A stretch of 64,000 nucleotides of DNA from Blastopirellula sp. (GCA_002733575.1 NVWB01000002.1:44302-108301), one strand, 5' to 3'; shown: positions 45,323 through 54,730, counted from the first letter of the stretch. Numbers and translations are program-made. Notes: a model not told the origin generated them from the letters alone.

Positions 45323-48300
45323 TTAGTTCCCAAATAATTCCCGCAAACCCCGATTGAGTCCTTTGTCGATCAAATCCCGAGCCGCATCTTCAATTGCCTG
45401 CTTGCCTACTTGTTCCAGTACTCGCTTATCAATCTTAGGGCTGGATAATGTGCCACGGATTGGAATCTGGATCATTTGTCCTTGAACATTTGCCAGCAGT
45501 GGATTGTTTTGAATCATCTGTGGATCAATCGGAATCGTCGCGAGCATCTCCAACTTTTGATCAGCACTCACATTGCCTGACGTAATTAGTTGTACCTGAC
45601 CGACCTGCATTTTCAAACCTTGATGATAGACTTTTCCGCCGACCATTTGAAAAGGCACCTGTTGATCTGGCAAATACATCAGCACGGTTTCTGCCGGGTT
45701 GAACGAATCAAACGGTCGCCCTTTGATCAGTGATTCTACCTGTTTGGCAATGCGAACCAATCCTTCCGAAGCCGGGCCAGGGCGAACTTGAGCCCCATGA
45801 ATAATCAGCACGCCAGACGCGCGGCCTGCCAGTGGATTGGTCAGCGGGAACTGTCCTTCCTGCAAATCGAGCGAGAACTTTCCTTCGACACGTGTCGCAT
45901 CAGCGAACAGAGGTGCCACATATTTCAGCCAGTTACTGCACATGGCTGGTGTGATTTCTAAGTTCTGTGCTATTCGTCCACGGTCAAGTGTCATCACCGC
46001 GGGGCTGTTCAACAAATAGGCCGTCGGCGAAACCGTCAGGCGACCGCCTGAGATAACCGCGTCCAGTGGCGTTGGTTTAATGATTCCATTTTGCAGCATC
46101 GCGGTCGTTTCAAATTTCCCGATGGGTATACCAAACAGATTGGCCTGATCAAATCCGATGGCCGCGCTGCCAGTCAACTGGGGCGAGAGCCACGCAAACG
46201 CAGGTCCGGCAGTGCTGGTGCCCCCTGCGAACAGTGGACCGTTGAGTGTGAAAGGAGAACTGTGCTTGCCGGTGAGAGTTATGCCTTCTCCGGCAAACAG
46301 TTTGATCAGCGGATTGAGTTTTTGCCAATCGTAATTGGCTTGCCCTTTTAGATTGATCGTTGGGGCCAGGCTTGCCTGTTGAATCTCGCCGGCTGCGGTC
46401 AGTTGAAATGCTGAAGTAACCAACTGGGTATCGCTCAATTGAATGCGATCTTGCTTGGTGTCGAGACTGATTTGAGTTTTCATTTGCACGGACGGTTCCT
46501 CCCAAATCGTTTCGTAGATCATCGGAGCCGAGTTGTACGAACGACCAGAGGTTGCCACCGGAATCATAGACGCCGCTGGCTGATTCGTGCGCGAAGCTAA
46601 TTTCCAGTTGGTAATCGTTCCGTCGATTATGGCAACCGTGGCATTGGTTTGTGAATTGATTGAAACCGTGCCGGCAATCTCGCCCGATGGTCGCAAAGTG
46701 GGCGGTTCAGTGGTGGTGATCCAATTGGCCACGCGAACTAGATCGGCCCGATAGGCCAGTTTTCCTTGCAAGGCAGCAGTGTCTTGCCCGTCAGGCGTTC
46801 CATAAAACAGTTCGGTTCCTCTGGCTGAAACGGCAGCGCCTACCAAAGTAAATTCTTTGGATTGAAAGCTGCCCGTTTCAAAGTCATACTGCCCGCTTCC
46901 GGTAACTTGCAAGGTCGATTCATTGACATCCAACCCAGTGCCAACAAAGCGAAAATGATTCACCGTGGCGTTGAGTGATTCGACAGCGATTGAATTGGCC
47001 GCATATTGAAGCTTGGCAATCACATCGGCTTCTCCAGCGAAGTTCCAGCCTTCGAGCGGAAAGAAAGAGCCCAGCCGGGCTTGCCACGATTGGACATTGC
47101 CTTGCAAGCGAGCACGAAGCGGCCAAGTGGTAACTGTTTGAGGGTCAATCGGCTGAGCCAATTGCACGGTGAATGCGTCTTGGCCAAAGCTTAACACGGC
47201 CTGCGCCGCAGCAACTTGAATGGCCTGTTGGGCCGGCATGTTTAACAAGAGCTCAAACTGGGCTTTGGGATTAAGATCCACCAGTCGAGGAACACTTTGC
47301 GTTGTGATTTGTAGATGTTCACTGGAAAACTGGCCGCCTAGTGCAACTTGTGACTCTGGCAGTGAACGCAAATGGAAGTTGCCGGTGACTTTGCCGCTGA
47401 GTTGTGTTGAGCCAAAATCAATGAATTGCGATAGATCAGCAACTAGGCGATCTAAGTCAACCGTCATTGCAATCTGTGCGTTCGCCGCTGAGCCAGATGC
47501 CTGCGCCGAAACAAAACTCGATTGACAAGTGACGTTTTGCAGTTGTAGTTGGTTGCCCGCTTTGACCAGAGACAAATTGAAATCAAGCGGCTGATTCCAG
47601 TTCGCTGGCCTTCCTTGCACTGTAGCGCCGATGTCACTGACTTTTGCAATGACTTGAAGCACAGGCACAGCCGCTTGCGGATTGTTTTGGATCTGCAAGG
47701 TAACTTGCCCGCTGGTCAGTTGTGTGTCTTGCTTGATTGAGAGCAACGCGGGGTATTTGGCCGCCAGACGAGCAATGTCAACGTTCGCGTGTAAATGCCA
47801 AGGTTGATTTGAAGTTAAACTGCTTGCCAGGGCAGTCAGAGAACCGCCTGTTTCAAACGAGACTGGAATGTTTCCATGGGCGGTTAAGTTGCCCTGGTCG
47901 GTATGAATCGTGAACTGATCCGCAACAATCTGCCCAGCGTTGATCGTGATAGTTCCAACCGCACGAAGCTGGTTTTCCTGAACTACCTGCTGGCCTAACA
48001 CGTCGGGATAAAAACATTGAAAGTTGGACGCGGTCAAATTGGTTTGCAATGTGTATTGATTATCGGCAGCGGTTAGATGGACTCTTCCATTCAAATTTCC
48101 GGATGCTCTGAAACCTAGCCCTAGATACGTGGCTGCGGAATCAGCCACTTGCAGCGAGACGTTTTGCGTGTTGCAGTCTACCGATATCTGTCCTGTTTGC
48201 AGATCGTAGTTGCCCGTGGCTTGAACCTGGCCAATTTGGCGACCCAATTGTAGATTCGTTTTGACTGCAAATTCTAATCCACTAATATCAGCGGCCCGAT

Positions 48301-48889
48301 TCATTTCGGCATCCAATTCAAGCAACGACCATTTTGTGCTGGTCGTTGGGTCTTCAACGTGAACTGTTCCTTGCTTGACCAAGATGCGAAAAGTGGGAAG
48401 TGAGTTCACATTCGATTTTGCGTCAGGGTTGCTGACAGGGTCTACTACCGGATTGCTCTCTAGTGCTTTGACAATCAAGTTGACCGTAGGACGTAATAAT
48501 TCAACCGTGCCGAGTTGAGACTGATCTTGGATTAAGGAAATCAGCGATTTGCTGATGCGTACGCGCTCAACAGAAACGGATCGACCAAGCTCTGGTTGAT
48601 CGATTGTTACGTCATGAGCAACCACCGGAGAAAACCAGCCCAATGAGGCCGAGCCTACGCTGACTTGAGCGCCTGATTTTTCGGCGGCTCGATCTACCAG
48701 ATACGACAACAACGGAGTTTGAGCCACAATCGTCGGCAGGAAGAACAGGAAACCGAGAATTCCCACAATGATTAACGGGCGCTTCCACTTGCCTGACGTA
48801 GAGCTGTGCTTGGGCGATTGCTCTTCGGGCGCAGAACGCTTGGATCGTTGTTTTTGATTGCCGTGGTTGTGTTGTTGACGGGACACCAT
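45323..48889 (-). CDS. AsmA/TamB-like large envelope protein
   Basis: A 1,188-residue protein with an N-terminal cytoplasmic tail rich in basic and polar residues, one membrane segment (about residues 38-60, PLIIVGILGFLFFLPTIVAQ) and a very long beta-rich periplasmic part. Repeating amphipathic strands and the C-terminal IDPQMIQNNPLLANVQGQ and IPIRGTLSSPKID parts recall AsmA/TamB/DUF3971 proteins, bridge-like factors for lipid transport or outer-membrane assembly in Gram-negative cells. I chose the ATG at 48889, preceded by GGAAGGAA, over an earlier ATG. It lies 21 bases upstream of the MBL gene. The role here is inferred from the family. Confidence 0.8.
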   Translation of the reverse strand: MVSRQQHNHGNQKQRSKRSAPEEQSPKHSSTSGKWKRPLIIVGILGFLFFLPTIVAQTPLLSYLVDRAAEKSGAQVSVGSASLGWFSPVVAHDVTIDQPELGRSVSVERVRISKSLISLIQDQSQLGTVELLRPTVNLIVKALESNPVVDPVSNPDAKSNVNSLPTFRILVKQGTVHVEDPTTSTKWSLLELDAEMNRAADISGLEFAVKTNLQLGRQIGQVQATGNYDLQTGQISVDCNTQNVSLQVADSAATYLGLGFRASGNLNGRVHLTAADNQYTLQTNLTASNFQCFYPDVLGQQVVQENQLRAVGTITINAGQIVADQFTIHTDQGNLTAHGNIPVSFETGGSLTALASSLTSNQPWHLHANVDIARLAAKYPALLSIKQDTQLTSGQVTLQIQNNPQAAVPVLQVIAKVSDIGATVQGRPANWNQPLDFNLSLVKAGNQLQLQNVTCQSSFVSAQASGSAANAQIAMTVDLDRLVADLSQFIDFGSTQLSGKVTGNFHLRSLPESQVALGGQFSSEHLQITTQSVPRLVDLNPKAQFELLLNMPAQQAIQVAAAQAVLSFGQDAFTVQLAQPIDPQTVTTWPLRARLQGNVQSWQARLGSFFPLEGWNFAGEADVIAKLQYAANSIAVESLNATVNHFRFVGTGLDVNESTLQVTGSGQYDFETGSFQSKEFTLVGAAVSARGTELFYGTPDGQDTAALQGKLAYRADLVRVANWITTTEPPTLRPSGEIAGTVSINSQTNATVAIIDGTITNWKLASRTNQPAASMIPVATSGRSYNSAPMIYETIWEEPSVQMKTQISLDTKQDRIQLSDTQLVTSAFQLTAAGEIQQASLAPTINLKGQANYDWQKLNPLIKLFAGEGITLTGKHSSPFTLNGPLFAGGTSTAGPAFAWLSPQLTGSAAIGFDQANLFGIPIGKFETTAMLQNGIIKPTPLDAVISGGRLTVSPTAYLLNSPAVMTLDRGRIAQNLEITPAMCSNWLKYVAPLFADATRVEGKFSLDLQEGQFPLTNPLAGRASGVLIIHGAQVRPGPASEGLVRIAKQVESLIKGRPFDSFNPAETVLMYLPDQQVPFQMVGGKVYHQGLKMQVGQVQLITSGNVSADQKLEMLATIPIDPQMIQNNPLLANVQGQMIQIPIRGTLSSPKIDKRVLEQVGKQAIEDAARDLIDKGLNRGLRELFGN

Positions 48890-49084
48890 CACCAGATTCC
48901 TTCCATGATCGTTAGTACGCAAGATAACACCTCGCGCAGAATGGGCGTCGATTTGTACTATATACACCGACTTAACACTAGAGCGACTTAGTTGCTAGCA
49001 ATCCAAGGGAATCGACCTGGCAACCTGTAGCGTGTAAAATAACTACATTGAGACGAACCCTTCTCTTGTACGGTTGTACCTACG

Positions 49085-50356
49085 ATGAAGTTACCCAAAC
49101 TGTTCCGCTTATGTCAGACTTTTCCTCGCCCGGTGGTGGAAGACATTCCCGCTGAGGTAGATCGTCAACTGACGAAGCTCAACCTGTCAGAGAAGATCCA
49201 ACCAGGCCAGTCAGTCGCAGTCACCGGGGGCAGCCGCGGAATTGCCAATATCGCGGTGATTCTGAAAGCGGTGATTCAACATCTCAAAGGCTTAGGAGCC
49301 GAGCCATTTATTGTGCCGGCCATGGGCAGCCACGGTGGAGGCACTGCTGAAGGTCAGCGTGAAGTCTTACGACATTACGGCATCACTGAAGAATTCTGCG
49401 AGTGCGAAATTCGGGCCAGCATGGAAACCGTACTCGTTTGCCAATCGGCGGAAGGCTTTCCGGTTCACTTTGATAAACATGCCTTTGAGGCTGATCACGT
49501 GCTGGTGTGTGGACGAATTAAAGCACATACCGATTTCATTGGCGAAATTCAAAGTGGCCTGATGAAGATGATGCTGATAGGGCTCGGCAAGCACAACGGG
49601 GCCAAAGTTTATCACAAGGCGATCATGGACTACGATTTCTCACAGATCGTTCGTAGCGTGGCCAACGAAGTGCTAGATAAATGCAACATCCTTTGCGGGC
49701 TGGGAATCATCGAAAATGGCTACGACGAAACCGCACAACTCACAGCGGTAGCTGCCGAGGAAATTGAAGAGCGTGAGAAAGAGCTACTAAGAACGGCCAA
49801 CAGTTTATTGCCGAAGCTTCCGTTTGACGAAGCCGATATTCTGATCGTCGATGAAATCGGCAAGAACATCAGCGGCGCCGGTATGGATACCAATATCATT
49901 GGGCGAAAGTTCAACGATCACAAAGCGACTGGCGACGAAACGCCGCGTGTCACGCGTATTCTGGTCCGCGGATTGACCGAAGAATCACATGGTAACGCCA
50001 CCGGAATAGGCATCGCCGAGTTCTGTTTAACCCGGGTGGTCGAAGATACTGACCGTGAAGTGACCAACATTAATTGTGTCACTTCTGGCCATACCACTGC
50101 CGGAATGGTGCCTATTTATTATGATACGGATAAAGAATTACTTGAAGCCGCGCTGCAAACAATCGGGCTGCGAGAGCCAGAAGATGCACGGATTATGTGG
50201 ATTTCTCATACATTAGAGATTGATCAAATAGTTTGCTCTGCGGCCTATTATGAGCAAGCCAAGCTCTCTGATCAGCTAGAAATCATCTCAGAACCGACTG
50301 AGATTCGCTTTGATTCAGCCGGAATGTTGCCTAAAGTGCGTGAATTTGCAACATAA
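49085..50356 (+). CDS. LarA-like (DUF2088) nickel-pincer enzyme family protein
   Basis: A 423-residue cytosolic protein with the LarA N-terminal domain (DUF2088). The block VTGGSRGIANIAVILKAV and the MGSHGGGTAEGQREVLRHYGI stretch correspond to regions that in lactate racemase hold the nickel-pincer nucleotide. The later part (FDEADILIVDEIGKNISGAGMDTN) differs from lactate racemase. LarA relatives racemise or epimerise hydroxy acids, and many act on other substrates. No larB/C/E cofactor genes are in this window, so they must be elsewhere if the cofactor is made. Confidence 0.85.
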   Translation: MKLPKLFRLCQTFPRPVVEDIPAEVDRQLTKLNLSEKIQPGQSVAVTGGSRGIANIAVILKAVIQHLKGLGAEPFIVPAMGSHGGGTAEGQREVLRHYGITEEFCECEIRASMETVLVCQSAEGFPVHFDKHAFEADHVLVCGRIKAHTDFIGEIQSGLMKMMLIGLGKHNGAKVYHKAIMDYDFSQIVRSVANEVLDKCNILCGLGIIENGYDETAQLTAVAAEEIEEREKELLRTANSLLPKLPFDEADILIVDEIGKNISGAGMDTNIIGRKFNDHKATGDETPRVTRILVRGLTEESHGNATGIGIAEFCLTRVVEDTDREVTNINCVTSGHTTAGMVPIYYDTDKELLEAALQTIGLREPEDARIMWISHTLEIDQIVCSAAYYEQAKLSDQLEIISEPTEIRFDSAGMLPKVREFAT

Positions 50357-50470
50357 GTGGATCGCCAGACATCCCAGACCTCCCATTTCACGAGCGTTTG
50401 TTACTTCCTCAAACGAGTTTAATCTTTTTTGACAAATTTGCAGAAAGTGCCCTTGATCACTATTGCTGGC

Positions 50471-50499
50471 TTGTATGGTTTCTAATGACCCTGTACAAT
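50471..50499 (+). promoter_or_regulatory. Candidate sigma70-type promoter of cold-shock gene
   Basis: TTGTAT and TACAAT are separated by 17 bases. Transcription would start near 50506, giving a leader of about 200 bases before the cold-shock protein start. The match is reasonable but not strong. Confidence 0.45.
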
Positions 50500-50630
50500 C
50501 GCCTCTAAGGAAGGGTCGCGAAAGTAAGAGATTCTCACCAGAAACTTTCCCCCCTCGAACTATATACAGATTTGCCCTGTGCAACCTTTTATGTTTCGGC
50601 TGCGGATTTTGCTTCCCTATATTTTTAATA

Positions 50631-50661
50631 CCACTTTATTTTTGAATCGGAAATAGAGTGG
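50631..50661 (+). promoter_or_regulatory. Hairpin in leader of cold-shock gene
   Basis: An 11-base stem with one G-U pair (CCACTTTATTT with AAATAGAGTGG) and a 9-base loop, about 30 bases before the AGGGAG ribosome-binding site of the cold-shock gene. No T-tract follows. Long structured leaders regulate cspA-type genes by temperature; a similar role here is inference. Confidence 0.5.
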
Positions 50662-50705
50662 TCACCATGTTCGATTCATCTATATGTGTTTAGGGAGCTA
50701 TCGTT

Positions 50706-50903
50706 ATGCCGTCCGGTACCATCAAAAAATTGACTGACAAAGGTTTTGGTTTCATCGAAGGTGAGCGTGGAGATATTTTCTTCCACCACTCATCACTAGA
50801 AGGAACAAGCTACGAAAGCCTTCAAGAAGGTCAACAAGTCGAGTACGAAGAAGGTCGTGGTCCTAAGGGTCCTCGTGCTGAAAACGTTCGCGTAATTGGC
50901 TAA
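50706..50903 (+). CDS. Cold-shock domain protein (Csp family)
   Basis: A complete 65-residue cold-shock protein: a five-stranded OB fold that binds single-stranded RNA and DNA. RNP-1 (KGFGFIE, residues 12-18) and RNP-2 (IFFHHSS, 24-30) are intact. These proteins melt RNA structure at low temperature or act as general RNA chaperones. AGGGAG lies at good distance from the ATG. The gene has a long, apparently structured leader and its own terminator. Confidence 0.96.
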   Translation: MPSGTIKKLTDKGFGFIEGERGDIFFHHSSLEGTSYESLQEGQQVEYEEGRGPKGPRAENVRVIG

Positions 50904-50963
50904 TTTCTGCCAAGCGACGTTTCATCAGATCGATGCAAATTGATCACCTGATGACGTTTCAAG

Positions 50964-51003
50964 AACCGCATTTTGGTCAACAGACTAAACTGCGGTTTTT
51001 TTA
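50964..51003 (+). terminator. Intrinsic terminator of cold-shock gene
   Basis: A short stem (AACCGCA with TGCGGTT) across a 20-base loop, followed by eight T, starts 60 bases after the cold-shock stop. The weak stem and long loop make it a modest terminator, but the T run and location fit. Confidence 0.65.
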
Positions 51004-51050
51004 TGCGCAAATGGATGTGCAGTTACAGTAACAGCTTGACCACTTGTAAC

Positions 51051-52241
51051 ATGGCAGAAACAACTATGAGTCAATCGCCAGAAGATCGTTCCATCATCGA
51101 TCCATCACCGAACAAGCCAATGCAGTTTCGCTTGGTACACCTAATCTACATCACCAGCATACTGGCCTCTCCGCTGGTACTGTTTGGAACTTGGGGCATT
51201 TTGATCTGCTGCTTTTGGATATTTGTCTTATATCAATGTGCGACGCTAGTTGAACCAGTGCAGTTTCGCTTGGTACATCTGATCTACATCACCAGCATGC
51301 TGGCCTCTTCGTTAGCACTGTTTGGGCCTTGGGGCGTTTTGATCGGCGGTATCATTTGCTTCTTTTGGATATTTGTCTTTTATCAATGTGCTACTCTGAT
51401 TGAAGTTCTTGCTGTGATTGCATCTATAGTAATACTGATTGCATTAATGCTACCTGTAAATACTGGTCACCCTCAAGCAAGAAGACGCATACAATGCGGA
51501 AACAATCTAAAACAAATTGGTCTGGGTCTGCATAATTATCATGATGTGTATGACTGCTTTCCGCCGGCCTCTCTTGCCGATGAACAGGGCAACCCGATGC
51601 ACAGTTGGCGGGTTTTGATTCTTCCGTATATCGGGGAACAAACCCTCTACGCGAAATATGATTTCAGCGAACCATGGGATGGGCCCAATAACATCAAGTT
51701 ACTTGATCAAATGCCGGCGACGTTTGCCTGTCCTGATCATAAACATCCTCCCACAAAAGGCGTGCAGCACACCAGTTACTTGGCAATCACCGGAGAGAGT
51801 ACGGTTTGGCCTGATGATCGAGTGATGACTTTTTCTGAAATTCCGGCTGGCCCTTCCAACACGGTGTTCGCAGCGGAGTTTGAAGAAAGACCCATCCCTT
51901 GGCTCAAGCCGGAAGATATCACGCTGACCGATGCCTTAGAGATTATTAGCACCAACAACCCGGCCCAGCTAGAACTCAATCACCCTGGCGGACGACAGGT
52001 AGCATTTGGAGACGGTTCTGTTCAGTTCAAACCAGGCCTACTAACCAAAGAAACTTGGCGTTCACTGATACAAATCGATCAAGGGATTGCAGAAGCAGAT
52101 TATGAATACCTGCCCGAACCGGTCCCTTCGACCATTGCACACTACAACTTGATTCTCAGAATTATTATTTTTGTCGTGCTGATGCTCTTACCGCTAGGTT
52201 GGGTTGCAGAGAATCGCAGGCGGAATAGACCTATATTTTAG
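51051..52241 (+). CDS. DUF1559 (H-X9-DG) protein with duplicated membrane hairpin
   Basis: A 396-residue membrane protein. The main domain is DUF1559, a planctomycete family usually carried on prepilin-like N-termini: [40 protein letters not shown], and [12 protein letters not shown], the H-X9-DG motif. Here the usual type IV pilin methylation site is replaced by two tandem copies of a two-helix membrane segment, an additional hydrophobic stretch before the domain, and a last helix at the C-terminus. The start could be the ATG at 51051 or 51066. It sits right after the cold-shock terminator. Confidence 0.82.
   Translation: MAETTMSQSPEDRSIIDPSPNKPMQFRLVHLIYITSILASPLVLFGTWGILICCFWIFVLYQCATLVEPVQFRLVHLIYITSMLASSLALFGPWGVLIGGIICFFWIFVFYQCATLIEVLAVIASIVILIALMLPVNTGHPQARRRIQCGNNLKQIGLGLHNYHDVYDCFPPASLADEQGNPMHSWRVLILPYIGEQTLYAKYDFSEPWDGPNNIKLLDQMPATFACPDHKHPPTKGVQHTSYLAITGESTVWPDDRVMTFSEIPAGPSNTVFAAEFEERPIPWLKPEDITLTDALEIISTNNPAQLELNHPGGRQVAFGDGSVQFKPGLLTKETWRSLIQIDQGIAEADYEYLPEPVPSTIAHYNLILRIIIFVVLMLLPLGWVAENRRRNRPIF
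51117..51404 (+). repeat. In-frame tandem duplication within DUF1559 gene
   Basis: Bases 51117-51254 and 51255-51404 are near-identical head-to-tail copies encoding [18 protein letters not shown]... and [18 protein letters not shown].... The second has 12 extra bases (GIIC). High identity at silent positions indicates a recent duplication. It doubles the number of membrane segments ahead of the DUF1559 domain. Confidence 0.9.
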
Positions 52242-52275
52242 GCACTTAATTACACTCATTCAAACCAAGACACAC

Positions 52276-52905
52276 ATGACCAACAAACAAAAGACGGCGG
52301 GCATTATTTTTGACATGGATGGCACGCTGGTTGATTCACAGCTTGACTTCAATGCCATGCGGGCCGAGATGGAGTTACCGGCCGGGCAACCTATTTTGGA
52401 ATCGCTGGATAAACTTGATCCGGCCAGACGCGTAGCTTGTGATGTAATACTGGCCCGTCACGAAGCGGCAGGTGCAGTGTGTGCGACTTTGATTACCGGC
52501 GTGGCCGAGATGCTTTCCATCGTTCAATCACAAAAAATCAAGATGGCGATTGTGACCCGCAACAGTCGCATGACCACCGATAAAACATTGGCCCGGTTAA
52601 ATGTTGCCCAGCATTTTGATCCGATCCTGACCCGAGAATGTGGGCCACAAAAGCCAGACCCTTGGTCAATCTTGCAGATTTGCCAGCAGTGGAAATTAGA
52701 CCCAAAGGAAGTGGTCATGGTCGGCGACTTCCATTTTGACCTAATCACCGGCAACAACGCTGGTTGCCCCAGTGTGCTGTATACCGGTGGAAGATTGAAA
52801 ACCGAGATCGAAGGTCACTACTTGGCCGATTATTATGTTGATAGTTTTCAAGAGATCGATAGCTGGCTAGCATGGCTAGCATGGCTAGCAAGTGCAACGA
52901 GCTAG
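52276..52905 (+). CDS. HAD-superfamily hydrolase (phosphoglycolate phosphatase-like)
   Basis: A 209-residue HAD subfamily IA phosphatase with motif I FDMDGTLVDSQ (Asp13 and Asp15), motif II around IVTRNSR, Lys in motif III (CGPQKPDPW) and motif IV MVGDFHFDLITGNNAG. It should remove phosphate from a small metabolite in the cytosol. I chose the ATG at 52276 so that motif I lies near the N-terminus. The C-terminus ends in a small tandem repeat, SWLAWLAWLAS, which is probably not part of the ancestral fold. Confidence 0.88.
   Translation: MTNKQKTAGIIFDMDGTLVDSQLDFNAMRAEMELPAGQPILESLDKLDPARRVACDVILARHEAAGAVCATLITGVAEMLSIVQSQKIKMAIVTRNSRMTTDKTLARLNVAQHFDPILTRECGPQKPDPWSILQICQQWKLDPKEVVMVGDFHFDLITGNNAGCPSVLYTGGRLKTEIEGHYLADYYVDSFQEIDSWLAWLAWLASATS
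52865..52889 (+). repeat. 9-bp tandem repeat at the HAD gene end
   Basis: The unit GGCTAGCAT is repeated 2.8 times, giving three Trp-Leu-Ala units at the C-terminus. The unit length keeps the frame, so copy number can change without truncating the protein. Confidence 0.85.
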
Positions 52906-52941
52906 AACGAGAGTGAACTTGCAATACGCTTTCTCGGGTGC

Positions 52942-52958
52942 CACTGGCTATGCCAGTG
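52942..52958. repeat. Short palindrome
   Basis: A 7-base perfect stem (CACTGGC with GCCAGTG) and loop TAT. It lies in the repeat-bearing spacer and has no T-tract, so it is probably part of an interspersed element. Confidence 0.6.
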
Positions 52959-52976
52959 TAAAGTGCAAATAATCTT

Positions 52977-53128
52977 AACCCGAAGCGTAAGCGAGGACGA
53001 AGTGCGAACACCCATCACACTAAAATTACTCGAAATATTGTAAATCGTTGAAAACAAAACCAACACCTTCGGCGTACTGACTCAGGATTAAGCTCTACAA
53101 CACTTCCTCCTCGCTAACGCTTCGGGTT
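52977..53128. repeat. Inverted-repeat pair in spacer
   Basis: AACCCGAAGCGTAAGCGAGG and one more base (52977-52997) recur inverted at 53108-53128 with one mismatch in 21. The 110 bases between them hold no gene. The arms look like an interspersed palindromic repeat rather than a terminator, because the loop is long and no T-run follows. Confidence 0.75.
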
Positions 53129-53295
53129 GTGATTGTGGGGGTCATTGTCTACAAAAATATCGCTCTAGGTACTCTGGCGTAGAGTTGTTAGAATCTGCGT
53201 TCGCCTTGTTGCGAAATCATTTGCCTGCGCTGGCTGCATGGAAGTTTTCAGCGCGTGTTCGATTTTCCTTTCGATACCCAACGGGATGAGTCACA

Positions 53296-54282
53296 ATGAA
53301 GAACGGATTCTTCAGTATCTTGTCGTCTGCTTTTTTGCTTGTTGCCACTGTTAACATGGCACTGGCCCAGCAACCGCTTCCTGCCGGTGGCAACCCTGGC
53401 GGTTTAGTCCCTGGTGCTGGTCAGCCGCAAGCTGGCTTCATGCCCTATCCGTTTGCCGGGCCAATAGGTGATGCTGAGTTAAAGCACATCGATGAAGTTC
53501 TCACATACTGGGAATATCGTAGCAACAAGGTCGTACAGTACGAAAGCGTATTTAAGCGTTGGGATTACAACTCCGCATTTGGACCAAAATCAGGTGATTA
53601 CTATACCTACGGCGAAGGGCAACTGAAGTACGCAAAGCCTGATAAAGGACTCTTTAAGATCGAAAATCTTCGCTACTACACTGCTCCAGTTCAGCCCGGG
53701 GCAGAGGCCACTTATGTAGCCCGAGCAGGCGATGTGCTGGAACATTGGGTCAGTAACGGCAAATCAATTTTCCAGTTTGATTCTCGAAAGAAGCAATTGA
53801 TTGAAAATGTATTGCCACCCAACCAACAGGGCGAAGCAATTGCCAGTGGACCTTTGCCATTCTTGTTTGGTGCCAATAAAGCGAAAATCAAACAGCAGTT
53901 TTGGCTAAGAGCCGTGACTCCTAGCACAGTCAAAAATGAATACTGGCTGCAAGCTTGGCCTAAGTTGCAACAAGATGCGGCGGAATTTAAGTACATCGAA
54001 ATTATTATCGATCAAAAACAGTTTTTGCCTATTGCGATACAAAAGTTCGATCGAAATTACAACCCACAAGCCATCCCTCCCAATATCGACCGCACTGTTT
54101 ATCAATTCGATGATATCAACGTCCGCGAAAAAGGAGATCTAGCATTGGTGGCCCAACAAGTGTTGCAGGTATTCCAACGCGCATTCTCTGATCCAGCCGT
54201 TCCCTTTGGCTGGCAAAAAGTGATTAACCAACCGCTACAAGCCAATAACCAAAACCGACCAGGTGGAGTGGTGCCGCGGTAA
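53296..54282 (+). CDS. TIGR03009-family secreted protein
   Basis: A 328-residue exported protein of the planctomycete family TIGR03009. A signal peptide (to about residue 25, NMALA) is followed by a Pro/Gly linker, then LTYWEYRSNKVVQYESVFKRW, a DVLEHWVSNGKSIFQFD block and the KQFLPIAIQKFDRNYNPQAIPP strand. The fold resembles outer-membrane lipoprotein-sorting-like beta sheets. No function is established. The C-terminus is Asn/Gln-rich. The gene stands alone between two repeat-rich spacers. Confidence 0.88.
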   Translation: MKNGFFSILSSAFLLVATVNMALAQQPLPAGGNPGGLVPGAGQPQAGFMPYPFAGPIGDAELKHIDEVLTYWEYRSNKVVQYESVFKRWDYNSAFGPKSGDYYTYGEGQLKYAKPDKGLFKIENLRYYTAPVQPGAEATYVARAGDVLEHWVSNGKSIFQFDSRKKQLIENVLPPNQQGEAIASGPLPFLFGANKAKIKQQFWLRAVTPSTVKNEYWLQAWPKLQQDAAEFKYIEIIIDQKQFLPIAIQKFDRNYNPQAIPPNIDRTVYQFDDINVREKGDLALVAQQVLQVFQRAFSDPAVPFGWQKVINQPLQANNQNRPGGVVPR

Positions 54283-54452
54283 GAGCTAGACGTTTTGTAG
54301 TGGCAGTGAAGTGAATTCATTGAGCGAGAGTTGCTACACCCTAGAGCATTTCAGAAGTCGCTATGCCAGGTTTGAACGAAAATTGCTGCCATGGTTTTCA
54401 GGCATTTCTCGGCTTCTCTGAATGGCATTGTTTAGATTGATCTTGAACTTTT

Positions 54453-54730
54453 TAGTCCCGGTAGGGACGACATCGTGTAGCCTGGTGGCTTTAGCCCCAG
54501 GAAAACCGAGACCCGAAGTCTCAAAGCCCCGGCTGGGGCGATATCGATTCAATACGCTATTTCCTAGCTGAAAACAATGATATTTCTACCATGAATCGGC
54601 CATTAGAAGTCAAAATATCTTTGATTCGCCCGATGTCGCCCCATCCGGGGCTTTCTTGAATTGGGGCAAACCTTCTCCAGGGAATGAATTCCCTGGCTAC
54701 ATGATTTCGTCCCTAACGGAACTGAGAAAA
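54453..54730. repeat. Large imperfect inverted repeat
   Basis: The left side (54453-54546: TAGTCCCGGTAGGGACGACA, a GTGTAGCC block, then GCCCCGGCTGGGGCGATATC) is mirrored on the right (54631-54730: GATGTCGCCCCATCCGGGGC, then GGCTACATGATTTCGTCCCT). Each side also holds local hairpins, including CCAGGGAAT-GA-ATTCCCTGG at 54677-54696. No gene lies inside. It fits a REP/BIME-type palindrome pair. Confidence 0.75.
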
